From: Oxytricha trifallax
Taxonomy: Eukaryota; Ciliophora; Spirotrichea; Sporadotrichida; Oxytrichidae
DNA length: 64,000 bases
Assembly (NCBI GenBank): GCA_000711775.1
Contig: ARYC01017706.1
Location: forward strand, 62,001 to 126,000
Direction of reading: 5' to 3'
Shown: positions 11,301 to 21,500 of the stretch, in pieces
How positions within the stretch are numbered: the stretch's first letter is position 1
Layout of the letters: the number at the start of each line of letters is the position of its first letter
Translations under genes and position numbers: made by a program
The notes under the pieces: model-generated
Databases searched by the model: none
What the model saw: the letters and a program-made list of their open reading frames with translations, nothing else
What the model was told of the DNA's origin: nothing

Positions 11301-14300
11301 CAGGTTACGATCAGTTAACAAACGAAGATTTATACAATCGCAGGAGGCAGTGGGCTCGAGGAATATAGATATACAGACTACTTAAAGGAAAGTTTGTGCC
11401 CAAGGACGGAGATGAAGAAACCAAAAAGGAAAAGTAAATCGAAGATGAAAGAAAGAAAAAGTTACATCTTGATGAGACCAATTTGTTGTAACTTGACACT
11501 TTCAAGACTAACATAAAATCCAGGAAGGCTTTACATATGGCTATTAACGATACCACAGTACCTCCAGCTATTAGAAACTTGAAAACTACTATGAACTTAG
11601 TCATAGTTTGCTTGCTTGCCTTGGCAATCACGGAATTTATCATAATTACTGCATAATTCAAGGATATCAATGAAAACTTCAATCTTATCCAAAAGTCATA
11701 TGGCAGGGTTTCGGAAGTACAACGAGTTGCTTATGATGTGAGAAGTTTAATATTAATTAATGAAGGAAAACTTAAGAATCTGTAGAGGCTGAGTAAAACA
11801 AGCGATTTCACAAACTTTCTAAAGAGTGACATAGAGTTGGCTCTTAACTAAATATACGAACTACAAAATTACATTAGTTTGTCAACGCTAAGTGTTAGTT
11901 AGGACCATTAGAAGCTTTTGGAATCCAAAGTTGTTCCTTTATACTACAAAATATTTGCTTTATTTAGTCATATGAAATAAAAAAACAGTGAATTTTGATA
12001 AGCAAACTTATTTTCTTAAATATATAAATCTTACAAAGAAAGCAATACAACATTTAAAATCTTAAACTTTTCTCTGACTGAATCAGTCCTGCAAATATCT
12101 TCAGCAATATTCACAGTTAGACATTTAAATATGTCTGAATTCTATGAGTTGCAAGAAGATGTATACTTTGTTACCTACAATGTATTCAATGATTTCTTGT
12201 TTTATCTCAGGATGTCTAGTGACTACTATTTAAACTTGCTTTAAATATAGTTTTATATAATAATCAAGAGTCGTTTTTAAAATGTTTAATTTTATATTAA
12301 TATATTATTAGTTTACATGAGTTGACAGATAGATCTAATGAGAAAAATCGAGTTATATTGATACTATTTCTCTGTTCAATTGGTCTGGTTATCCTTTCTC
12401 TACCAATACTGTTTTAAAATATAGTAATCTAAAAATATCGTGCCATATTTAATATTTGAGTTTATTATATCTTGTTTCCAGCTGTGTCCTCAGTAAATAA
12501 AGCCAAAATACATGTACTTTCATTGTTCTTAGACATTCCAAACAACTTTATTATTGACATTGCTAATAAATGTGAAAGTTTCCTGAACTAATATCAATAT
12601 TATATTAATAAAGTTAAATGGCAATATAGTTTATTAATAATATTAATCACGATGATCAGTAGATGGACGAAATGCAGAGTGAGGATGATGAATTCCAAAA
12701 GAAATAGGGGGAGAAGGATTCTTCTAAAAATGCATCTGCATTAAAACGTGGAATTCATAAGCAAGCCAAGAATACAGCGCATACCAATAGAAACTTCTTC
12801 TTATAGTTTAGTTTTGCAGTGTTTCATGAAATAATATATATCGTATATATTAATTGCTATGATATGAAATTTTTAATGTACTCGAGCTATCAATTTCTTA
12901 GTGATATAACAAAATTACAAAAACAATGAGAAGAAATTTATAGGCAAAAATTGAATTATAAATTCAATTGTTAATTAAAGTAAAATTAATTAATCATAAA
13001 TTATAAATAAAAACAATGGAAGATCAAATAGATGGGTAGTAAACTCTTAATGTAGCCTTTAATGCAGAGGAAGTTCAAAAAATAGCTCAATCGTCTGTGG
13101 AATAAGTGGTGGGAGTAGAAAACGTAGTTTATAGTAAAGATAAGGCAAGTTTGTGGACTTAATAAATCACGGATTCTATAGTTATAGAACTGGCGAAAAC
13201 TCCAGAAGCCTTATAAATATGCAGTGACATCTATTAATTTAATTAATACAATTAAGTTAATGGGAGTAGTATCCTTTCAAATTTAATTCAATTTCTCAAT
13301 CTAAATAGATTAAAAGCATTTATTTATAATTTAAAGGGGTATTGTGGGGGGGGGGGTTTATTAAGTTTAATCTTTCAAATAAAGTGACATGCATTATAGC
13401 AGAAAATAAGGGGAGTGTATTGCACACGGCATCAACTGCATATTGGGAAATAAAAAAAGATGGATTAATAAGTGTATAAATTGGCAGTGATACTTTCTAT
13501 TGTATTGTCACTATATTCTCTAGTAGCATTTGAAGAGCACCAATAAAATTTTATTTAAGAGGTGAAAGTTAAATTTGTACATTTATTTATAAGCAATTAA
13601 ACACATTTGAGTATCTATGTAAGTGAATCAAATCATGTTTATTATTTTAATTTAAATTTAAATTTTCATTTTTCAAATTCTCAATCTTTTTTTGAATGTT
13701 TTGCAAGAATATTGATGATATTGAGAAACTCATGTGGTTAGGAAAGCTAAATAAATGTATAAAAAATAATTTAAATTATAAAATTATCAAAAAGTACAAC
13801 AAAGTATCATTATAAAGTTAATGGTTGAGAAAAAAGTGATTTCTATGTCCGAAGCAGAACTTTTTGAGAGTTACTACAAGAAATATCATTAATAAATAGT
13901 TTCACCTTTTAAGTCTTTCAATTGCAGAACTTGCGGTTATCTTGCCTTGGAACCAAATGAATGCTCTAGTTGAATAAAATTTAGTTAAAATTTGGTAATT
14001 TAATGTATAATTATTGCATAAAATTAAATACAAAATTGAATTAAAAGTTGTCAAAGGATACTGTGCAAGAAATGTGTAAGCAAAACCTCCTCAGAATTTA
14101 TACCACAAAATAATCGTATTTAAATTTGATATCTCTTTTATTTGTTAAATTAACATAAAATATCAATAATTTTATTTTTAATGCTCAAAATTATTGTCAA
14201 ATATAAATAATTTAGTAAATTTGATTTATGCCTTTATAGATAAAATTTTAATTTTTTCTCTTTAAAACATTTTCCATTTATTGAACATTAAAAGATTGAT

Positions 14301-17300
14301 AATTTTTTTAATTTTATGTTATTATTACAAATATAAATATTTTTGATTTTTTAATGTGAAGTTTGTATTCATCCCTTAGACCCTAAGCAATCAGGTAAAA
14401 TGAACCGACTTAAAGACCAATTATTTCAAAATATGATTGTTCAATGTCCTAATGAACACTGTCAAAAAAATGTTATGTATGAATAAATCAAGAAACATTA
14501 CATTGATGAATGTAGTATTTTCTAAATTTTAAAGTATCATAAGTTAATAGGCATTGATTAAAATTAAAAAATTTAACATTTTGATAATAAGATTCTTTGC
14601 TTTATGGGTTGTAAGCAAAGATTAAGGAGAGAACTTTCCGAGAGTCACTATCAAATTTGTCCAAAGAAAATTTGCGAAAAATGTCATAGCTCAAAATATA
14701 TCTATGACTACATTATAGAATATCCCACTCTCAAAGGCCTAAACTTTAGAAATAACATTTTGATTTTTTTCCCAAATATTCAGTTGAATTATATAGATTT
14801 AAATTCTTACTTAACATATCAATACTATGACTATATTATTTAGTTTACCAGCTGACACTCCCCATACTTGTGAGATGATTGATATTATGAAAGAAATTTA
14901 AAAGCAAAAACTCTTGACAATTTAATTAGAAGCAAAGTACAATTAAAACATCAAACTTGTATGTAAATGTGAGTGCAAATTAAATCATGTTTATGAGGAA
15001 AATCAAGCCTTAATTGAAACTTTTGTAAACTAAATTTATAGAGATAATAAGTGTTATGCGAAAATATTATTAAAAAAATAAAAATTAATCTTCTTAGACA
15101 CAATATAATCAAGCTGATAAAATTGCTTAATTATCTAATATAAAATTATCAATATTTAATTTAAATAGAACTAAATAACCTAAAATCCTTAATATTTTGA
15201 TGATAAAAAAATCGATTTAAATCAAATATTATTAATATATAAAAAATTATAGTTATTTATCATTTGAGATAATTTTTCAATATGAAAAAATCTTGAATTA
15301 TTTTGAAACTATATATTTTTAAAAGATATTGAAACCTTGAATTATTAATACTTTTTGGATTATTCAAGGAGAGATAGTATACTTTATTTGAAAAGATCAA
15401 ATAATGTAAGTATTGTAGCACCCATGAGAAAAGTGGCTAACTAGACATTTGCGACCATAAAATTTAGTAATCTAAAAAATACTCCCTTCAAATAGAATGC
15501 CTCAAAACTTAGAAGATAGGCAATTAGATTTACAAACATTAAATAGAATCAAGAATGCCAAATTTCAGAGATGAGTGCAGTGTGTGTAGAGTAAAGCCTG
15601 CTTAGAAAAATCAGCAAAACGCAAGAAGTAATGAATAGATTATGATATCCTCCTGCAAACTGAATTCTCAAGAATGTGATTCAGTCTGCTCGGAATGTTT
15701 ATCTACTGATAATAATCTGCGAACCTTCTAAAAAATAAAGCAAAATCTGATTCAGGAGTAAGGCTTGAAGACTATTGATAACGTGCAAATTAAATCACAC
15801 CCTGCGAATCATAAGTTAAATTTCACATTTTGTTCTGAATCTAACACTTTCTGTGATGGGTGTGGGGACCCTGAAAAATCGATTCAAAGTGATGTGACTT
15901 TGAGCGACTCTCTTAAGAAGGAATTGATTTAAATTAATAAACTTGGCGAGAGGTGGATGTGCCAGGACTGCATATTTATGGTGTGCAAGAGATGTGCTTT
16001 CTAAGGTCAAATCGAAAATGGTTTAAATTAGAATGAATTTAATCAAAATGGTATACAACAAACAAATTGAATATTAGAGATATTATGAATTGAAAAATTG
16101 TAAATTATAAAATAGAATTACTCATTCACTTAAATAGATAATTGTATTTAATTTCCTAAAACTTAAAATATTTCTTTTTTATCATATTTAGACTAAATAC
16201 TTATAAAAAAACTAAATATTATCTTTAGTATCATAAACCTTTAATTTTTGCAGTGTTTGCAATTCTGGCATATTTCATAGCAATGTTCATTCTTGCAAAT
16301 GATTACATATCAGATATTGAAATCCTTTCAGAAGAAATGAAAGTTGGAGCTTAATTAGAGTCATATTTCGCATTTGCTTAAAATACTCAAAGGGAGTTGC
16401 TATACAATCCATAAAAGAAAATACTCAATAGTCAAGGATTTAATGTCTCAAAAACGGCAATTGAGTTTTTTCATAATAATTTAATCTCAATATAATAAAC
16501 TAGAACAGTTAGTTCATTTTTATCATTTAGTTTCTGTTTATAATTAACTCATATATGTTTTCAAATTATACAAGCTTATCTTTTCATGTTTTTATGATGT
16601 TTTTATTGTATAATTTATTATAACCAGACTTAGAACTTGCTGAACTCTCATTAATCAAACCGAAACATCTTAGATCAGGACTACCAAGACAAATTTCACG
16701 AGGCCTTCAATTCAAACCAGTGTAACAGCAATCAAATAAGAACTGACTTGTTACCTCAAAGTTGCAACTAACTCTTTAACAATGCGAGCTAGCATGGACT
16801 TGAAACTGTTCTTGCTAAATATTACGAGACACTGAGGGAATCACTTTAAATTTACAAATAGCTTAATACCAATGTCACAGTTACGAGTGGTAGTATTATA
16901 GACTATTAAGTTTTTATTAATTAACAATGAATAAAAGATTATAGATTTTCTTAAGGAATAACAAAACATAGTAAACAAGTTAAGTTGTGACCTTAAATGG
17001 TCAGACTTATAGAACAAATCAGGATCTAGTAAATTCTTAATTATTCGTAGATCTCTATCTCATGCAGTTTAGATTTATCTAAGAGACCTTCAGGAACTAT
17101 ATTTCATAATAAAATTTATATTTATGTCTTAGTAAAGCATTAAATGATAGATTGAATTGTTAATTTTTAGGAACTTAGTGATGCTTCTAAAAAATGCAGT
17201 CAATTAATCATACAATGATAATATAGATACTCGCATGGCTACTTTTATCATTTACATATTAGTTGTGGTACTTGCATACTTGATTTTATGGACTCCTTTC

Positions 17301-17645
17301 TTAGGAAAACTTTTAGCTTTATAGTAAAATTATCATGCTTTTTATTTCAAATTAACAATATTACTATAAAAACTTAACAGAGAGGTAAGGAATTTGATAT
17401 TTTAATTTGACTACCTGCTTAGTTTAAACATTTTTAGTAACTTGTTATTCTCATATTTTTTATTCATTATATATATATAGATATGGAGGACAAAGTCTAT
17501 GTTGACCATAATTCCGATTGAAATTATTATGAAGATACCCAAAATTTAAGAGTTTATTAATTTCTATAATGCTTTAAGTTTATAAATATGCAAGTTAATC
17601 GTATTTGGGGATATATATATATATATGTACTCTTTATTTGAGTGA
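5305..17645 (+). CDS. PAS-B: large multi-span membrane protein with PAS domain (full germline gene, many IESs)
   Basis: ATG 5305 opens a Gln-rich leader (MSKTQQQQQTLER) followed by NVVYILLKDDETTFWKY, matched by PAS-C. N-terminal membrane spans lie at about 6870-6950, 7200-7310 and 7390-7780. Next comes a TPR-like stretch (KFPTNSYLRIAYAFFLIEK near 8359-8413) and the PAS domain (about 9290-9720: IYVSGDLDKIGMITQSNAGA, IFGYQPLEI, KERLVFARHKSGYIFPVW). A cytosolic linker is followed by the conserved half shared with PAS-A and PAS-C: a span near 11587-11650, VYFVTYNVFNDF near 12160, spans near 12350-12410, 16250-16300 and 17235-17300, and the terminal motif IWRTKSMLTIIPIEI. The first in-frame TGA is 17643-17645. 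The gene is interrupted by about twenty IESs, one of which holds two other genes. Sensory or signalling membrane role is inferred; ligand unknown. Frame joins near 10255-10310 and 16440-17050 are not resolved. Confidence 0.85.
5456..6660. other. Long AT-rich germline-limited stretch inside PAS-B (IES, perhaps with one small MDS)
   Basis: After TTTCTCATTTTATATTTG the PAS-B frame ends at TGA (5471), and recognisable coding resumes about 6670 (WESDSAVDYLQTF). A short segment near 6546-6605 could be a small MDS equivalent to the PAS-C stretch near 18910-18973, but the pointers could not be assigned. The rest shows no coding, inverted-repeat or transposon signature. Confidence 0.5.
13016..13533 (+). 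CDS. Tctex1-type dynein light chain (DYNLT-like), nested in a PAS-B IES
   Basis: ATG 13016 gives MEDQIDGQQTLNVAF then NAEEVQKIAQSSVEQVVG, SKDKASLWTQQITDSIVIEL, KPYKYAVTCIIAENKG, VLHTASTAYWEIKKDG and a C-terminus FYCIVTIFSSSI before TGA at 13531-13533. This matches the Tctex1/DYNLT fold end to end (about 115 residues, usual length). Family members are homodimeric light chains bound to dynein intermediate chain, serving cytoplasmic and ciliary dyneins. One IES is bounded by AGTGACAT at 13223-13230 and 13383-13390 and contains an 11-G run (13346-13356). The frame before the run of four A at 13196-13199 is offset by one base from the frame after it: one A fewer would give a perfect family match, so a sequencing indel or a decayed copy is possible. 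The whole gene sits inside a PAS-B IES. Confidence 0.85.
13821..16070 (+). CDS. Cysteine-rich zinc-binding protein (RING/TRAF-type fingers plus DC1/C1-like motifs), nested in a PAS-B IES
   Basis: ATG 13821 (MVEKKVISMSEAELFESYYK). A RING-like start, CRTCGYLALEPNECSSCQR then LCKKCVSKTS and CEVCIHPLD, is followed by TRAF-type fingers (QCPNEHCQKNV, YIDECSILCFMGCKQRLRRE, YQICPKKICEKCH) and, after a spacer, further paired cysteines (CKYCSTHEKSG, DECSVCRVKP, CDSVCSECLS) ending in a DC1/C1-like block (HKLNFTFCSESNTFCDGCGD, RWMCQDCIFMVCKRCAF). Stop TGA is 16068-16070. This resembles ciliate TRAF-like or E3-related zinc-finger proteins; RING-first order suggests a ubiquitin-ligase or adaptor role, but this is inference. 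IES pointers: AGTTG 13968-13972/14046-14050; GAA 14094-14096/14358-14360; ATT 14517-14519/14592-14594. Junctions near 14700-14855 and 15080-15390 are not resolved. Confidence 0.75.
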
Positions 17646-18524
17646 TTCTTTATTTTTATTGTTAATCTGTAATTATTAATAAATAAATTAAAGAGTATCT
17701 AAACAGACAAGCTATGTTTAACAATAAGAAGCAAACAGCAGGTTGAAGGGAGATGAATAGTTTAATATATTATCTAATTTAATTATTTGATTTTTCTCAT
17801 TCGAAACCACATCCTCACAAATAATATCTACTAATATTTAACTATTGTTAAATTATCTTATTGACATTGTTTAAATATATAAGTTATCTGTAATTTAATA
17901 TATTTATTTATAAACAGCAAAAGGAGTTAAATCTTACTAATTTAGAAAGCATTTTCTATCCTAAAAAAATAAAAAAATCATGATAAAAATGTATATAGAC
18001 TATCAGAAAGAGAGATTGTAATCCTGTTATATAGAATGAATCATGATGAATAAAGTAAGCAAGAGAAAAAAGTATTTAATATTATATAAAATTTCAATTA
18101 TTCTTTGCAAAACTATATATATTTAAAATTGTATTTTCTTATCTTTTTTGTTCCCATTATTTAATGTCAGCCAATTATTTAAAATAATCTATTTTAATTC
18201 ATTAGTTTTTTTGTCTATCAATCTTTGTTTTTTATAGTTTGTTGCCTGATGAGTATTATAAAAAATATGCCATATAGATTTTTTATTATACCTTTTGTAC
18301 TTAAACACTACAATATTTATTGCAATTTCTAAATTACAATTTTGATTTAGCATGAATACTATCAATATTAAAATTTTGAATGCCCTCTCTTATTTACACT
18401 ATTGTATTCTAATATATATTATTATCATTAATTACTATATTATTATTATATTATTATGGATTAAGTTTGTATATAGTTTAAGATTTTATTATAAATTAAC
18501 ATTCATATATTACTAATAATTTTA
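17646..18524. other. Intergenic, PAS-B to PAS-C
   Basis: About 880 bp, over 75% A+T by eye. It has simple AT runs and (TA)n stretches but no coding, inverted-repeat or RNA signature that I can support. Confidence 0.5.
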
Positions 18525-21500
18525 ATGAAGTCTAAGAAGCAATAAAAGCACCAGTAAAAACATGGGAATTAAGCATAGGCCAATCAAAATGGAGGGAGTG
18601 AGCTGGACCGAGAGACCACTGCATTCGAGAGATTTGAAAATGAAGTCAAATTAACCATCTTCAATATTCATATATATTTTACGATAAACCTTTGAATAAA
18701 TCCATTATTTTTAGTTAATCAATGTAAAATCTTTAATCATGGATATTTCTAACATTATTATTAGATTAAGATTAAAAATAAACTTTAAATGTGCTCTATG
18801 TACTTTTGAAGGATGATGAGAGCTCAAGTTGGAAAGAGATGATGCTTAAAGTATATTAAATAAAACTTATTTTATCTATCAATAAAATATTAAATTTCTT
18901 CAGATAAAATCTACATTTTGTGCTGTCAACATTGGATTTTCTTGAAATATATTATTTTTCCTTCTTTTCATTTGTAAGTGCTCTATTCATAGGATCTATT
19001 TTTCTATATATCATGATTTGAAATCGAAAGTCTACAACTCATAATTTAACTAATAAAAAAGAATTAGCTTAATTAAGTCAAATTACTAACAAAAAATAAT
19101 TTAGGCGAACTTTCCTTGGAAATCGGGTTCAGCATAAGTTTTAGTATTATTGCTGGTTATAATTAATTTAAGGAATTTAAAATATACATTAATAAAATGA
19201 AAATCTTTTACGTCACTACTTTAAATTTTCATTATGCAAACTAATTCTTGATTGAAATCTCCAATATTTCTAACTGGACTTCTAAAATAAAAAAAATTCC
19301 TAAAAATATAAAGATCTTTGTATTTTGATTTTAAATTTATTTCAATTGTAAAATATTCGAATTTTCATACGAAAAAAAATAATTAATTTTTTTAATTCGA
19401 TATTGTCAAATTATAATAAACTATGCATTTTTATTAATTTTCTGAAAATTTTGAAAAAATTTTATAAAATTTAATTAAAATTTAGATTTATATCTGCAAT
19501 ATCAAAACATTTTAGTCTATTTATAATTGATATCCAACGCTTATTATATATTTTAACCATTAAAGATTGAATTCAAGAAACTAATTTTTATTCATTTAAT
19601 AGTAAACGTACTAGAATTTATTTAAATTGAGACATGGTATGCAAAATTGGATCTCACTACTTATCTCGTATTTTTCTATATTGTGACCTTCATGATCGTC
19701 CAAAAATAAAATTGATAATACAAGTATAATTAAGCAAAAATAATAATTATGATTAAAATTCATTATTTTAATGCATCCTTGTGATATTGGATATATTGTA
19801 CGTCTCGTACAGCTTCCAGAAGAAGAAATTTAGATTTATTTGGCCTCTCTAAGCTTTGAGAAGTGTCGTATCACTTTTTGTGACTGCTCTCTTTCTTCCA
19901 GTTCTAGGTAAGCTCAAAAATATAAACTCACTTTATAATTAATAAAACCAGCGAATTTAAAGTGTATAGTTTTATATGGGAAATAATTAGGGCAGATTAG
20001 ATTTTGGTAATTTTAAATTCTTTTTACAAGCATTTTGATTAAGTTGAAACACGGTAGAAGATAATTTGAATAATTATTTGCACTAAATCACAACTACCTA
20101 TAAACTATGAATTTTATCTGAATCCAAATATTCATTTTCTAATTCTTTATAATTTCGTTTAGAAACATTTGTGTCTGTAATCGATTGCCACACAGTTAAT
20201 GGAGAGAATAGGCATGTGCTTTTCCCTGAAGTGATTTGCTTTGAAGGCATGCATATAATCCATGCTACAATCTAAATATGAAAACTTTGTTACAAAAAAG
20301 CATAAACTATGATATATTTTAATAATTAATCTCAATTGTATTGTCTTTCTTGTTCATGATTATCTGTCTTATCGTTGCGCTAACGTATTTATTAATTTAT
20401 TTTTTATTATAGCTCTGGTTATTTTAGAAGAAATAAAATTATTAATCCTTTGAAAAGTAAATCAAATGTATATTTTTATATTTCGAGGCATCGAGTTAAT
20501 CAAAAGACTATTCAGCTAGAGTGAACGCAAGAGCAGATGTGTACTTGGTGGTACTTAAGATCATTGGAACTTACATATTCTTGGTAATTGGTAAACCACA
20601 GTATCATTGGCTCCTTATTTTCATTCTCCTAGTTCTCTCATATCAATCATTTAAAATTACTATATAAACCTCTCATAAGATTAAATTCAACTTATCTTAT
20701 TACTTTAAATTTTCGTTTAATATTTAGCTATACAAAGCTGGGATGTAATAGGAGGGTATTATTGAATTATACTTCAATTTAAAAAGAAGCTTTGTAATAT
20801 AAACATGTATTATTCTATTAAGGCTGTAAAAAACTCATAGTTAAAAATAGATATTAAAGAATTTTAAGGAATCATTTGCAAATTTCCGATATCACTGGCC
20901 ATATTACAAAGACAGAATGAACAAGTTCTTTTGCATAACTACTGGAATATTTTTGTGGATTAATTTCTGCTTATTAATTGCCAAAATACTAGAGGACACT
21001 GACTTCACTGGGGCACTGCAGCTTATGTTTATGGGAGTGCCTTTGATTTTTATTAAATAATACTAATAGTTTTTAAGAAGTAGAATTATTGATAAAATAG
21101 ATTAAAATAGGAAATTTGAGAAATTAATCTTAATTCTAAATATATTAGTATTATTAACTGCCATGAATTAGGAGTGTGCCTAATGCTAATTTAAATTTAA
21201 AATCTATTAAATTAATCAAATTATAAAAATATAATTAGTGGGCAGGTGGGCAGGCAGGGGTCCTAAGCAGACCACTTTTGTAAATATAATTATATATATA
21301 ATATGAATAATATATTACAGATGCGCAGGCTACTAATGGAGTCAACGTGCATGAGACCACCAAGCCGGATACACAAATAACTACGATAACACTGTCTCCT
21401 CCTGGATCTTTGATCAAGAACACAAATGCACCGTCAGTTAGCAGGTCGAATGTGATAGCATGAGTAGTACCCGCAAAACTAATGATCTCTGGTTGAACGT

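Larger units (their letters stand above)
12812..16258. other. Giant IES of PAS-B with 13-bp pointer, containing two complete genes
   Basis: The 13-mer TTTTGCAGTGTTT occurs at 12812-12824 and 16246-16258. Joining through one copy reads FFLQFSFAVFAILAYFIAMF in frame, which aligns with the membrane span of PAS-C near 31140-31210. The removed 3434 bp contains the Tctex-type light chain gene (13016-13533) and the TRAF/DC1-like gene (13821-16070), each with its own IESs. The pointer is the longest seen in the window, fitting the large distance to be bridged. The flanks inside (12825-13015, 13534-13820, 16071-16245) are AT-rich and empty. Confidence 0.88.
6769..17480 (+). other. Ordinary IESs and introns of PAS-B (pointer list)
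   Basis: Pointer pairs: ACAT 6769-6772/6868-6871; ATTAAT 7973-7978/8312-8317; AAAAGAT 8407-8413/8502-8508; TAAAACT 8672-8678/8798-8804; TAAC 9019-9022/9120-9123; AATCA 9415-9419/9506-9510; AAGCTAATGT 9728-9737/9818-9827; TAAGTT 10032-10037/10095-10100; TAAG 10834-10837/10856-10859 (22-bp IES); AATGAGA 11109-11115/11213-11219; TACAAA 11945-11950/12032-12037; TTTA 12229-12232/12312-12315; TGTTT 12410-12414/12473-12477; ATATTAAT 12602-12609/12640-12647; ATTATAGA 16895-16902/16938-16945 (less sure); AGGAACT 17092-17098/17169-17175; AAAACTT 17306-17312/17369-17375. GT-AG introns: 7028-7163 and 17385-17480. A junction near 7290-7345 (pointer probably ATT) is also required. Confidence 0.75.

Noticed and set aside
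11311-11682. 123-codon minus-strand reading frame
   Set aside because: Antisense of the conserved PAS-B block (charged region and transmembrane span), where three paralogues support the + strand.
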